Source: Cubamyces lactineus (Eukaryota > Basidiomycota > Agaricomycetes > Polyporales > Polyporaceae). Taken from it: 64,000 nucleotides of DNA. Position numbers and translations under genes: made by a program. Positions 12,021 through 23,468 of the stretch are shown here, in pieces; the stretch's first letter is position 1, and each line of letters starts with the position of its first letter. Under the pieces are notes generated by a model. That model was not told where the DNA came from. It saw only the letters and a list, made by a program, of their open reading frames with translations, and ran no database searches. The stretch covers positions 1 through 64,000 of the forward strand of contig JACDTU010000028.1 of assembly GCA_022376465.1 (NCBI GenBank). The letters run 5' to 3'.

Positions 12021-12853
12021 CTACAGCACCACATACGCACCGAGAAGCACGCTTCCTAGCGCCGTTGCCAGGCCCCACCCGAGAGGTCCTGCAGAACTGC
12101 CGCGGGCTCGGACGCCGCCGTTGTTGCTGTTTCAGGCCAAAATTGAGATCGATCCAGATGCAGATATTGGACACATCACACAACTCACTGTGCGACGAGG
12201 TTCTCTACTCCCGTGACTTGCGCCTCCGCTGCGGAAAGCAGGCTTGTCGCTGACGCAAGGCGAGGTTGGCTTGCTTGATATGGATCAAAGAGATTACGCG
12301 CTACATACCTACGCTTGCGAGAGCTTGATTCGTGTATATCAGCGATGGAGCCAGGACGACATCGCGCGAAAGCTGCACGACTCACCAGTATTGCTAGCCA
12401 CGACGTGCCCAACTGACCGATAGCTTGTTAACGGTACGTCAAACCCCAGCAGCATGAAGCGCATACCTATAGATGTCGCTTCGTCGAAGAGCGAGATAGC
12501 TTCATAACGCTTGTCAGGAACTGTGCAATCCTTGCTAAGACATGCTTACCTTCAGGAGTGATGGAGGAAAGCAGAGGCTCGACTAGTCCAAAAGCGCGAA
12601 TCAGTCTCAGTGATCTGGCAAGTTACGCAAGACGACGCACCATCGGCAGTGAAGATCTCCCCTGCTATACTTGTCAAATCGTTGATGACTGCATGCGCAA
12701 GTCAGGTCACCAATGCCGCAGAATACAACAACAATAATAGGCAAGAAGCTCACCATCCGAGGCGTCCCGCTTCTGCTCGGGCGACGGCGCCGCCCGGGCA
12801 AAGACCGCACAAAAGAACAGACAGAAAATAGCAGCGAGAAGTCCTGCGCGCAT
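12021..12853 (-). CDS. Small secreted protein, family member A (184 aa, divergent)
   Basis: Exons 12853-12754, 12688-12641, 12582-12550, 12499-12467, 12423-12189 and 12126-12021 join in frame to 184 residues. The fifth exon may hide a further intron. The first exon gives a signal peptide (MRAGLLAAIFCLFFCAVFARA, then APSPEQKRD). Two 33-base exons follow, the first ending TPEG, with introns splitting Gly codons in phase 1. The last exon is entered in phase 2 and encodes a hydrophobic end (GLATALGSVLLGAYVVL-stop), like a GPI-attachment signal. Unlike its paralogues it has no VVxVSSIGG core exon. TATAAAG (minus) lies 190 bases upstream. The function is unknown; a cell-surface location is inferred. 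Confidence 0.7.
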
Positions 12854-14465
12854 GACGACGACGAATGCAAAGGGCGCCTGGAGAGCAACGACTAGAGCGT
12901 GAAGAATGGGACGAATGCGAAACAGCTCCTGGCTGGACGGGTTGAAGAGGCGGAAAGACGGAAAGACGGAACTCGAACTCGGGGAGGATAGCTACAGGAC
13001 GGCGGCCACGGGCAGGCGCATCCATGACTACGCCTCGACGCTTTATAGTGGGCAGCCACACTGCGAGAAGCCTGTCTATCGCGCTGCGTTCGGGGACGCG
13101 CTCCCGTAACGTGGGCCTGCTGCTGCTGCGTAGTCTCGAGAAGCCCCAGATACCAGGGGGACGGACCTGTTGAACGGACGGAAGCTCCAGAGCACCTCCC
13201 AACCTGATTGGTGGCTGGGTCGCCGGCGCGCTCGCGATTGGCCAGCGACCGCGCACGAATCGCGGATTCCGACCAACGCTGAGAGGATGTGTCAAGAGAG
13301 AAGACACAGGGGTCCAAGAACCGTCGACGAACCAGATGGCACTGACAGAGAGACGATCAGACTGCGACGGACGCTTCGCTTCGCATAGGTTCAGCGTGCA
13401 TATCATCTCCCGCAGGCCGTAGCCTGTAGGACGGACTGAGAGGGGGAGGCGTACCAGTTGTGCGGCCACCGAGACGGCCGAGCGCGATCCCCCTCTCCGT
13501 TCTCGTCGTTCTCATCGTTCTCATCGTGCAGCGCATATTGAAGTCGCCCGAGCCGGCGTGCGCGCGGATTGGCTGATACGAGTGCTCGCAGTCTCCGCTC
13601 TCGGGCTTCTGTTGCTGGTTGCTATGTGTGCGTAACGCTGCGGTCTTGTCGTCTTCGCAGTCCAATGCCCGCCGCCCGTGGACCTGTGGGACGAACGATC
13701 CTGGATCAGGTGACGGTGTTGCTACACACCGTGGTCCTGTGGCGCGAGAATGGTGCTAGTGTACGGGGGACAATCACAGTGCAAAGCTGACGTCTGAGAA
13801 GTGGACGTTTGCGCATGATCCAGAGTTACCAACTCTGACGTTGAAGACACAGTAGTTGGACGTCTGAACGCCCATGCACGGCGGACCCGAGCACCATCCC
13901 TCTGCACTGCATTCGCTGGAGGTATGGCAGCGAGGTGTGATGCATGTCCTGAACGAACACCATGGTTATGTGAGTGATCTCTGGAGCCTGTACGAGTCAA
14001 TAGTTACCAGGACAACGGGCGTCCATGTCAAGAACGTCCTAGTATTGATGGCTATAGGCTATTGCATGCGTCACACGCACAGGACGAGAACTTGAAGCAA
14101 ATGGACCATCGGATATACATCCGGGACAGTTGGTGCACGTCACCGTAGGATAGCAAGCCAAGAGACGCTCAAGAAATTGCCACAACTTATACAAGCCTTC
14201 TGGGCGCTTGAACGGCAAGCGCCTACTACAACCTCATCGTCATGATCACGTTGAAGTCCTTTCGGGGCTCGCACAGTGAATTCGAGACTAGCTACCACTG
14301 GACCAAACAAAGAAAATACGAGGAAGCGTCCTCGTAACTCGAAGACCCCGTGGTGATATATTGTATTATCGCTACTGAGACCATGAGCGTACAGTATCTC
14401 GCAAACTTACCCCATACCCTGGAAAACCACCTTCGAGCTCGAGTCACCCGAGCCCTACTACTCAT
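12854..14465. other. Intergenic region, no gene seen
   Basis: 1.6 kb between family genes A and B. Overlapping short frames on both strands show no signal peptide, core or tail module of the family, and nothing else recognisable. Confidence 0.5.
13041..13047 (-). promoter_or_regulatory. TATA-like element upstream of gene A
   Basis: TATAAAG on the minus strand, about 190 bases before the start codon of gene A. It is farther than in the other family members, so a longer leader or a leader intron is possible. Confidence 0.35.
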
Positions 14466-15319
14466 TCAGAGAACAAGGACGGCGCCAAGGACGACGCTCC
14501 CCAAGACCGTGGCAGCTCCTGCCAACAACCCATGAGGCACGCGACCCGGATGATGCGCAGCACTATTCGGAAGAGGTCGGTAATCGTTCAACTACTTGCA
14601 TGTATGGATCAAAGTGAAAAGTTAAACTGACTTCGGTACCGCTGTGAAATCTAGCCCACCGAACGTCGTAGCGACCCCGGCCGTCCCTGTCGCAAGCGTA
14701 ATCGCCTGGGCCCCTCCTATCGATGACACCTCAACGACAGGCGCGGAGTTGATAGCTGCAATTCAAGAAATCCCCAAGTCAGACATGTCATGACGGCGAC
14801 GGCGCAGTGGGTGCTCACTAGTCTCGATGGCCGTGAGGTGCGTTGCAGAGGCTTCCTCGATCTTGTCCGCGGCTTGTATGAGGATGATCGATGCTGGGAC
14901 CCGAGCCCACCATTAGCCGCAAGATAATTGGATAACGAATGTTTCCACACCTTCGTATTCACGGAATCCCGAGGAACCAACTAGCATGATTTCACGGTCA
15001 GTGCCAGATGCATATTCACGGATAGATTTGAATCCCAACGACTTACAGAGCGATGCCAATACAGAACTCTCCGACTGGACCCACGACGCGAGTGAATCAA
15101 TTGGCGTAGCTCCAGTGGTCGTCCATGTCAAAACAGGGGTACCGCGCGCGTCCGTAATGGTCGTAGCTTTGGACATTGGATCGTACGTCAGCAACATACC
15201 CGAAGCCACTGCATAAGCTGTGGTATGATTCACTCACCACCGGGGTCGCCTCGTTTGTTCGGCGCGCCATGGACCATGCCAGCCCAAAGAGCGAGTGGGA
15301 TAGCGGTGGAAAGTCGCAT
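14466..15319 (-). CDS. Small secreted protein, family member B (189 aa)
   Basis: Six exons (15319-15238, 15208-15047, 14980-14951, 14893-14819, 14755-14632, 14562-14466) sum to exactly 190 codons. The first four introns are phase 1 and the last is phase 2. Exon 1 is a signal peptide (MRLSTAIPLALWAGMVHG, then APNKRGD). Exon 2 includes TTITDARGTPVL. Exon 3 is 30 bases and ends EYEG. Exon 4 is helical (ILIQAADKIEEASATHLTAI). Exon 5 is the core: INSAPVVEVSSIGG, ITLATGT, TTFGG, FTAVP. The 97-base last exon ends GLLAGAATVLGSVVLGAVLVL-stop with no charged tail, which fits a GPI signal. The function is unknown. It is closest in plan to its neighbour C. Confidence 0.85.
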
Positions 15320-15770
15320 GATTAGAGGTGTCGAAGTGTGACGGAACTCTATCGTCCAACGTAAGATGGGTCCACGGAACGCACAGCTAAATCTGATCAT
15401 AGTGGGTGGTCTTATACTACTATTGCTCGCATGACTCGAGCAAGCGTCTGCAATTGGGCCATCTATCAGCTCAGGCACGCCGTCAGTGCGTGTAGGACCC
15501 GGTTGGCGCGGTGCTGTCAGGTGCTTCTGCGTATGTATTAAGATAGCAGAGCGCCGTGTGTCCGTGACGTCCCGGGCAATGTAACTCGTTCCGAACGCGT
15601 CTTTCATGGTTAATAGATGAGGCATGAACGCTGCGTGCGCAGGTAGAATACTGAATGGCTTCAATCGAGGACTTAAGAAGAGTTACAATACATAGGGAAC
15701 CTACTTCGCTCGCAAGGTCGATCGAAGGCCGTGTGCAGAGACATCACGGAGGGTATACTTCTCATACTTC
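15320..15770. other. Intergenic region between B and C
   Basis: 451 bases between the start of B and the stop of C, holding the promoter of B and the 3' UTR of C. No further gene is seen. Confidence 0.55.
15410..15416 (-). promoter_or_regulatory. TATA box of gene B
   Basis: TATAAGA on the minus strand, about 95 bases upstream of the start codon. The same heptamer sits at a similar distance from gene F. Confidence 0.5.
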
Positions 15771-16601
15771 TCAAAGAACGAAGGCTGCCCCGAGCGCCAT
15801 GCTCCCAAGAACTGCGGCGGCTCCTGCCCATAGACCACGCGGAACACTGGCAAGCTGCTGCGCCGCACTACGGATTGATACGATGATAAGCAACGATACT
15901 CATCGCAGCGCACATGCGACCAGAACTCACTTGGGGACCGCGGTGAACGCCTTCCCACCGAAGACGGTCGTCGCACCAGCCTTGGTGCCCGTCGCAATCG
16001 TGATTTCGTCTTTGCCGCCGATGGACGAGACCTTCACCACGGGGGTAGAGTTGATGGCTGTGTAGAGCGATCAGCCCAGTACACAAAGATTGCGAGAGGC
16101 GGTCGGAGGCGTACTGGTTACGATGGCCGTGAGCACCGTGGTAGCGGTTCCAATCGCCTCCTCTGCCTCGACCAAAGCCACGGAAGCTGATACCAAGCAT
16201 ATCAGAGCTGTTCTCTAGACCAACGAGTATGGTATATGCGTACCTTCGAGCTTCAGCAGAGTCTCCGTACCCACTTCATAGGGCAAGTTTCTCGTCAACA
16301 CTTGAGTTGGGAGCACATCGAGTTGCTACTCACAAACGGAGGCGATGACGCCCGAGTTGGCGTCGACAAACGACGCCGCGACGCCGACGTCGACGGTACC
16401 CGTTGGGATGACGAAAGGCGTGCCGTTAGGGAGAGTGATCGTCTCGACTGTAGGAGACATTGGTCATTTCGTGAACGAAATTCGTAAGTGAAAGGTAGGA
16501 GTAGACGTACAACCATTGGTACTGGCACTGTCCCGCTTTTCGGGCGCAGCCTGGACCGCGACGGCGGCAAGAGCGAGGAAGGCGGCGTACTTGGGCTGCA
16601 T
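15771..16601 (-). CDS. Small secreted protein, family member C (176 aa)
   Basis: Six exons (16601-16511, 16447-16334, 16273-16244, 16186-16115, 16057-15931, 15867-15771) sum to 177 codons. Intron phases match gene B exactly (1,1,1,1,2). Exon 1 is a signal peptide (MQPKYAAFLALAAVAVQA, then APEKRD). Exon 2 has ETITLPNGTPFVIPTGT. The 30-base exon 3 ends KLEG. Exon 4 is helical (ALVEAEEAIGTATTVLTAI). The core exon holds INSTPVVKVSSIGG, ITIATGT, TTVFGG and FTAVP. The 97-base tail exon ends GLWAGAAAVLGSMALGAAFVL-stop. Likely a GPI-anchored or cell-wall protein of unknown role. Confidence 0.87.
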
Positions 16602-16700
16602 GGCAGTCAAAATCTTCGTTCAGGAAGGGTGCGAGTTCGGGCGAGGGAAACGAAGGGACAAGAATTGTGGGCACGACGCGAGGCCCCGGCGAGCTTGGTC

Positions 16701-16707
16701 TTTAATA
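16701..16707 (-). promoter_or_regulatory. TATA-like element of gene C
   Basis: TATTAAA on the minus strand, about 100 bases upstream of the start codon, matching the spacing seen for B, E, F and G. Confidence 0.4.
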
Positions 16708-17104
16708 CGGCATTCACTCGCGTCATATCGACCACGCTTCCGCATGACTCGTCTGCGGGCTGTGTACGAAGTCGTGCCGATACGAGGACGCTCGCATTCG
16801 GATAGACGATGGGTTCCAAAGCGGGAGATCCGAAGCGTGAGCGATTCGGGAAGATGGGTATGCCGAATATCAGAGCGTTTCGGGCGCTGTTACCGCTGTC
16901 AATTTGTGAGGAGACCTGCCGGGTCCAGGCACATGCAGCTCCTTTGTATTTGGAGAAGCTACTAGAGTACCGCGGACGTCGCCAATAGCATTTCATCAAA
17001 CCATACAAGAATTCAAATACTTCCCATGGAGACGCGAGGAGTCATGTCATCGTGAGACCGCGTCCTCCATGAGCGAGAAGGACGTGATCGCAGGTCAGCG
17101 AAGG

Positions 17105-17886
17105 AGATCGCGCTACACTGCATGTACTCACGGCTCGTTGATCTCCACCGTGCAGATTATGTTGATGACTGCGGTGTCGTGACATTGGTGCATTGCATAT
17201 TACACTCCGTGGACCGTTGGTATCACAGGATAAGCGCAGTGGGACTGCAATACGCCGCCAGATACCTCGGTCGTAATGCGGGGGACAGATTCGGTGCGCT
17301 CAAGCGTTAGCATGAATAGTCACTGAGTATTCCTTGGACAGCACACCACCGACTCGGATTGGCTCTGACAAAGACCCGCAATGGAATGTGGTAGGTATCA
17401 CTTCATTTGGTCTTCCACAGGCTTCTCTGCAGAGTACTACAGCTTCGAGTGATGCGCTCTTGTTGCGTCAGCTCCCTATGTGGTGACTGCGTGGGTGTAT
17501 CAATCAGAAACATACCTACCTACTCAGCTCGCTTCATCTAGGGCGCGTGTAAAGGCTGTTCATAGTGAAAGGCTGTTAGCTGTCCGCGGCGTCAGTAACG
17601 ATAGGGTTGCGATACGAGCCTGATTTTGTTAATCGTTCGTGAAACGACATAGCGTGGAAAGTGAAAGATGTTTCTACGAGAAGGCATCAGTGGCCTGGCG
17701 CCGCATATTGTGGAAAAAGTCGATCATACCTTCAGGGGTGGCTAGCCACTCCGATAGTGCTACATATATATTGAAACTTGTTCTCTTAAGAGGGTATCAT
17801 ACTTACCAGATGGTTGACCATGCTCTCCATTCGCCTGATTGACACTAACATATATCATCAGAGAGACGAGAATGACGTGGTATAGC
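17105..17886 (-). pseudogene. Decayed secreted-protein family member D
   Basis: On the minus strand an ATG at 17886 opens a signal-peptide-like exon (MLYHVILVSLMIYVSVNQANG) ending in a phase-1 GTAAGT donor. Next comes a short exon encoding LSEWLATPEG, closely matching the TPEG exon of gene A, and then FTRALDEAS, matching the FDEATSIG exon of A. An in-frame TGA follows DEAS with no good donor. Downstream I find only a weak core-like scrap (VINIICTVEINEP near 17130-17170) and no hydrophobic tail exon. It looks like an A-type copy that lost its 3' half. A functional truncated secreted peptide cannot be excluded. The left boundary is approximate. Confidence 0.5.
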
Positions 17887-18546
17887 ATGAGAGGGAAGTC
17901 GTAGAGTCGAACTGATGGGACAGAGGGTTAGGTTGAGGATATCGCTCTCTTCACTAATGGCTCGCTATAAGAGCCATATCCATCACTGTCGAGGATGGCT
18001 GCTGCGATGTGAGCCTACCGCTCTTGTGAATTTGATGTGCAAAGTTGCCTTTCACGCAGTATCAGAGTACAGGTGCGTACCGCAGCCTGTTGTATAACTG
18101 GCTGATCGCGCAGGCAACTAGCACACACATGTGACTAGGGGCTGCTTTCATCTTGCAGCAATATATAAGCCTACCCGGGCTTGCGATGGGATGTTGCGCA
18201 TGTCTAGTAGAACTAATGAGTGGCATATTTTTAAGGAATACTAGCCTCAGACTATCGCGAACATGGCGCCTACCTGGCGGGTACAGTCTAGAAGTTCTAT
18301 TAGACGATATATCCCGACGTGGAGGTATGAGCGAGCTCCCAATCGGAACCTCGAAAGATATAGTTCTTGGCGGCAGGCAAAGTGGGGAAAGGGAGAGATG
18401 ACATGGAGAAGCAGCAGGCTAAACACGGGACGCGTCGCTGTGACACGATCGCGTTACGGTCGCGTGTCTGCGTGACCTCAGTGACTCTGGAGATTTCGAC
18501 AGGAGTGATCGCGTCGAAGCTGCAGCTCTTTTCCGTCCTCTCCGCC
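17887..18546. other. Intergenic region between relic D and importin-9
   Basis: 660 bases upstream of two divergent starts. Several TATA-like stretches occur (tatataag near 18161 on plus; TTATAG near 17966 on minus). No gene is seen. Confidence 0.5.
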
Positions 18547-21500
18547 ATGGCCTCTTCAGAAATTGCCCAATGTCTGTCTGCGACTCTCTCTCCGGATACA
18601 AATACACGAATTGCTGCTGAGCTGAAACTTGGGGGATTGCTGAATGCGCCAGGCTAGTATTTCTCGAGGTCTGCACGGTGGCTGATCGACACTCATACTT
18701 CGACGCGTCCTCTAGAGGCTGGATTGGCGCTATCGCAGCTTGTTTTGGCCTCGGATGTAGATTTGTCTTTGCGGCAGATGAGTTTGACGCGTCATTCAGC
18801 CATCGGACTTCGCTTGATGACTGGAATCCCTTAGCACTCAGCTGCAATCATTTTGAGGAAATATGTCACCGAACACTGGTCTCCGTATTTCCAACAGTTT
18901 AAGGGGTCTGCACCGTCTCCCGAGGTACGTGTGATACACCCAATATGTGTGGTTAGAAGACGCAACGTGTAGCGCATACAATGTCTGGTGTTCTGTGTAC
19001 AGGGCTTCCACGACTTCAAAACATAGGGTAGGAGCTCGTGCTTTCGCCTATGTGCGCGTCTGGTAGACCAAGAGGAGCCCATTTTGGGGTTCCTTTGCAT
19101 GAATTTCTCACACGATACGCCCGGGGAGCGATCCAGAGCTCACATATCATGAACAGGTGAAGACACAGATTCGTCAGGCTGTCTTCCAAGGGTTGTCAGA
19201 TCCGATCCGCAAAATCCGTTCGCTTTGCGTGAGTTCGACTGCAATTTAATGCAGGAGTGATTTCAGCTCATCTCATTTCACAGGCGCACACCATTTCTTC
19301 CATAGCGAATTGTGATTGGCCGGACGAATATCCGGATCTGCTCACTTCCCTGATCACCCTGCTTTCATCCCTTTCCCCCGACTCTGTGCACGGCGCTATG
19401 CAGGTCTTCACGGAATTCATTAAATCTGATCTCACAGAGGACCAGATTCTCCCTGTGCTCAGGCAACTCTTACCTGTTCTTCTAAACATCTTGGGGGCAC
19501 CGGAGGTAAGCTACCGCATCCTGGTGTGTAACGAGCTCGATTATTTGACCGTGTCTACAGCAACACTCGGCATTGACTCGTTCAAGGACAATCTCAGTGT
19601 TCAGGCAATGCGTTGAATCACTCTACATGGTTAAGGATCAGTATCCAGATGCGGTGAAGGAAGCTACCGCAACAGTCCTACCTGTCTGGCTTGATGCTTT
19701 CAAGACGCTTCTCAACGTCGACCCCCGTTCTGACGTAGAGAACACACCTGATTGGGACGGGCTTGCCATCCGGGTCCAGATCTTCAAAGTACAGTGACCG
19801 TCGTGTGATCACTCCTTGCCTGCATTGACACCGCTTTGGTAGACGCTTGACACGATTCAGACTTCGTTCCCTCGTGCTCTGACTCCCCACCTCAAGGATC
19901 TCCTATCAGCGGCATTGAACCATCTGTCCGCCTTATACCCAACCTTTACTCACTACTACCTCCAATCCGGGACTTCAGTGCCGCGCTCCAGCGAGGATGA
20001 ATCCATTGAGCTGACCCACCTTGTATGTCCAATGCTCGACTTCACGGCCAATGTCGCGCGGTCGGGCAGAGCCAAGGACTGGTTTGAAGGATCCAACCTT
20101 GCCGGCTTGATTGGCGGCGTCTTCAGCTGGGTGCAAATGACCAGCGAGGATGTAAGTCTCATGAATTCCATAGCGCCACGGTTTTGATGAACTTGCCACA
20201 GGAAGAAGAATGGGCGAACAACGCGAATGCATTTGTTGCACAAGAGTCCGACGACACCCTGTCCTACAGCGTGCGCATGGCGGGATTCGACCTTCTGGCT
20301 GTATGTCCCTTTGTACGTTCTCGCGGGCCCGGATTGATGAACACTCCGTAGGTTTTGGTCGAGAGGGCGCCGGTCGCAGCCGTCTCGACGTTCCAGTCTA
20401 CCATCCAACGGGTCATCGCCGAGTCTGAGCATGCACGCAATGCTGGCAATCAGGACTGGTAAGCAATCCTTCTCTTTCACCCGACCATGGCAGGAACATC
20501 ATTGATCGATTCCAAGGTGGCGGTCACTTGAAGCCTCGTTTGCGGCAATTGGCTCGCAAGCGGAAGACGTACTTGATGTCATTGACGACGAACAAGACTC
20601 AGGGCGCGCGAAGCCAATTGACATTGAATCTCTCCTGACTAACGTTATCCCGAACTTCCTCGTCCTCTCCCGTACGCGTCTACAGCAACACAATCGTGCT
20701 GTAACTAGTACTGACTTTTCGTACTACAGAATTCCCGTTCTTGCAGGGGCGCGCCTTCGTTTTTGCCAGCCAATACGCCAAACTATTGCCTGGGCAGCTT
20801 GCTGGTCAGTACCTCGATGCTGCTGTACAAGTCCTCGAGGCTTCAGAAGCGGGGATCCCAGTCAAGGTCTCTGCTGTCAAGGCCATCCACAAGTATGCAC
20901 GGTTTGTACTCTGTGCACGATTGCGCATCTCACTTTTCGTTCCAGCTTCTGTCAAAATATCGACGATGCCGTCGCCGTTCCAATGGCCCCTCGCATTGCC
21001 AAGGACATTGGACCTTTCTTGCCTGTGACATCTGAGGATACGCTGACTCTTGTGCTTGAGACACTCGCTGTAGTCGTGCAGATCGACGATGGCAAATGGG
21101 TGACAGAGGATCTTGCCCGTTCTATTGTGATCGCTGTGCTCGACGTGTGGATGAAGAACAACAAGGGTAACCTGGCTTTCTCTGATCATGCAAACGCATA
21201 CAGTACTGAGCGTATGCTTTCCTAGACCCAATCTTCATCTCCATCCTCACGGACGTGCTGGAGTCCCTTGCCTCCTCGCCCGCGCCAGGCATTTACCAGA
21301 CGGTTGTCCGGCAAGCGCTCCCCACCTTATGCAACGCCATCATGTCTTCGACTGCAGTCGACTCGTGGATTGCGAGCGCAGCAATCGAGCTTGTGAGCAG
21401 CCTTGTGAGCGGAGCTCAGGAAAGCCGTCTCGGCGAGGGCTTCTTTGCCATGCTCGCGCCAAGTCTCTTCTCGTGCCTGCGCACTACTGAGGATCGCGAT

Positions 21501-22913
21501 GTCATCCAGGTATTGTCTGTGCTTCCCGTTTCGTGTTCCAGTTGCTTAGCCACATCTGTCTCCAGAACGGCATCGCGTGTCTAACTCTGCTCGTCCGCAA
21601 GGATATCAACCAGATCGTCTCGTGGTCCGACCCTGCTACTGGCCAGTCTGGCCTTGACCTTGTCTTGGAAGTAATTGCTAAACAATTGCAGAGCGAAGAC
21701 GAGTCGGGCGGCCTCGTCATTGGCGACTTGATTATTCACCTTCTCCGTCGCGCGGGCGAAGCTGTCCTTCCTGTCCTCCCTCAACTCCTTCAGGCAATGG
21801 TCACGCGTATGCGGACCGCGAAGACTGCGACTTTCCTACAGGTGCGCATTGTCAGCGTCTGCGTAGCATTGCTCCGGCCTAATACTTTGCGCTGTAGAGC
21901 TTGATCATACCTTTCGCGTTCCTCATTCACAACCAGCGCGACACGGTGCTTTCTTTGCTCGAGGGGATTAACGTCGACGGCCGCTCCGGGCTCGATATCC
22001 TCATTCAAACCTGGTGTGAGAACGCCGAGACCTTCCAGGGCTTCTGGCCGACTCGCATTTCAGCCCTCGCGCTCTGTGCGCTCTTCGCCAGCGAGCGCCC
22101 CAGCTTGCAGAATCTCACCGTCAAGGGCGACATCATCGTCAAGCCGGAGACGAAGAACGGTGAGTACATTTCACCCATGTTACCGCTGCTGCCGAGGGCG
22201 CGAGGACCGGGCACTGAAGCGAGCCGTGTGCACGCAGTGATCATGACTCGCTCGAAGACGAAGCAAAGTACGCTTCCTGCTGCCTGCAATGCTTATGCTG
22301 GTGCCGGGACGTATTGTGACTGACCTGCGCTAATATCTATTGTAGCGCCCACCGAGTTCACGTCGGTGCCGTTCCCGGTCAAGGCTGTCAAGCTATTGCT
22401 GCATGAGTTGCAGTCCGGCGGCGAAGCTGCCTCTATGGGCTTCAACGCGGCCGACGTCGCTGAGCTCGACTCTGATGACGGAGTAAGTCATCGTTCCTAT
22501 GACGTCGCACTCATAGATGGCTCACCTTATCTCACAGGACGAGGAATGGACCGAGGAAGAGAAAGCGAACCAGGGCTTCAAGGCGGATGAGTTCGCTTTC
22601 CTCTCAGACATGCTCGGCCCGCGCGGGATGGCATTTGACAACGATGATGCCCTTGAGGAGAACGACGACGAGGACCTCAAGAACGACCCCGTATCGACCA
22701 TGGACATGCAGGTGCGTGACACGATGCTGCCTCCGTCCCGTGCAAAGAGCGCGTGTTCCTGATGCCCACGGCTGTGTCGTAACCTCACGACAGGCCCACC
22801 TGCTCTCGTTCCTCAAGGAGTGCGCAGCGAGGAACACGAACAACTTCTCCGCGGTCGTGGACCAGCTCAACCCGGAGGAGATCATCGTGGTCCGGAAGGC
22901 GGTGAGCAACTGA
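18547..22913 (+). CDS. KAP114: Importin-9 / Kap114-type karyopherin-beta
   Basis: Nuclear import receptor of the importin-beta family; Kap114/importin-9 carries histones H2A-H2B and TBP. The start at 18547 gives MASSEIAQCLSATLSPDTNTRIAAELKL, the first HEAT helix. The importin-beta N-terminal pattern follows: ALSQLVLASDVDLSLRQM|TAIILRKYVTEHW. Later HEAT-repeat exons include CDWPDEYPDLLTSLITLL at 19300 and FLQGRAFVFASQYA near 20740. The C-terminal segment DEFAFLSDMLG and its acidic stretch at 22540-22900 are characteristic of importin-9. About 15 introns are present. Intron 1 seems to be GC-AG (donor GCTAGT at 18653, acceptor CTAG ending 18715), the only reading that keeps frame into the conserved second exon. 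Length is about 1,000 residues, as expected. Confidence 0.85.
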
Positions 22914-23468
22914 TCAACTAATCAAGAGGCGGATTGATAGCGGGAGGAGCTCGACGTTAGAGAGGACCGCGGGATTGTTGCAGGATTGGAATACCGGTAC
23001 GGGGATGATTGTTGAAGGCAAAAGGCAGTGTAGCATTTCTTGGTAGACTAACACGAACATCGACATCGACGATACGATATATCCCGTTGAATCAATTCTT
23101 GACGTGACTTGACAGACAGATGCTTGGGGAACCAGATGTATATCCATGATATATGGCCAGTGGCATGGGCACCGCCGTACCCGCGATCCAAGCCAAAGGC
23201 CTGCTCCGAAGGTCCGGCCATAGCACCATGTGCTAACGCCATCTACCAATCCACATCTCGGAGTCGCAGTCCTGGAAACCTGTGATGGTTGATTGCCCAG
23301 TGCGCGTTGTGACCGAGTCTCGTACACCATGAGATTCCATGATAGAAGTGTTGACCGAAACGAGATCCTCTATGGTACATACATGTCCGCAAGACTGCTC
23401 GCAATCTATCCACCCTAATCAAAATTAACCACGACAAATACGAGTAACGGCGGGCCGCCCCACCGTCA
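22914..23468. other. Convergent 3' region, no gene seen
   Basis: 555 bases between the stops of importin-9 (+) and the RS-rich gene (-). Both 3' UTRs and terminators should lie here. Confidence 0.55.
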
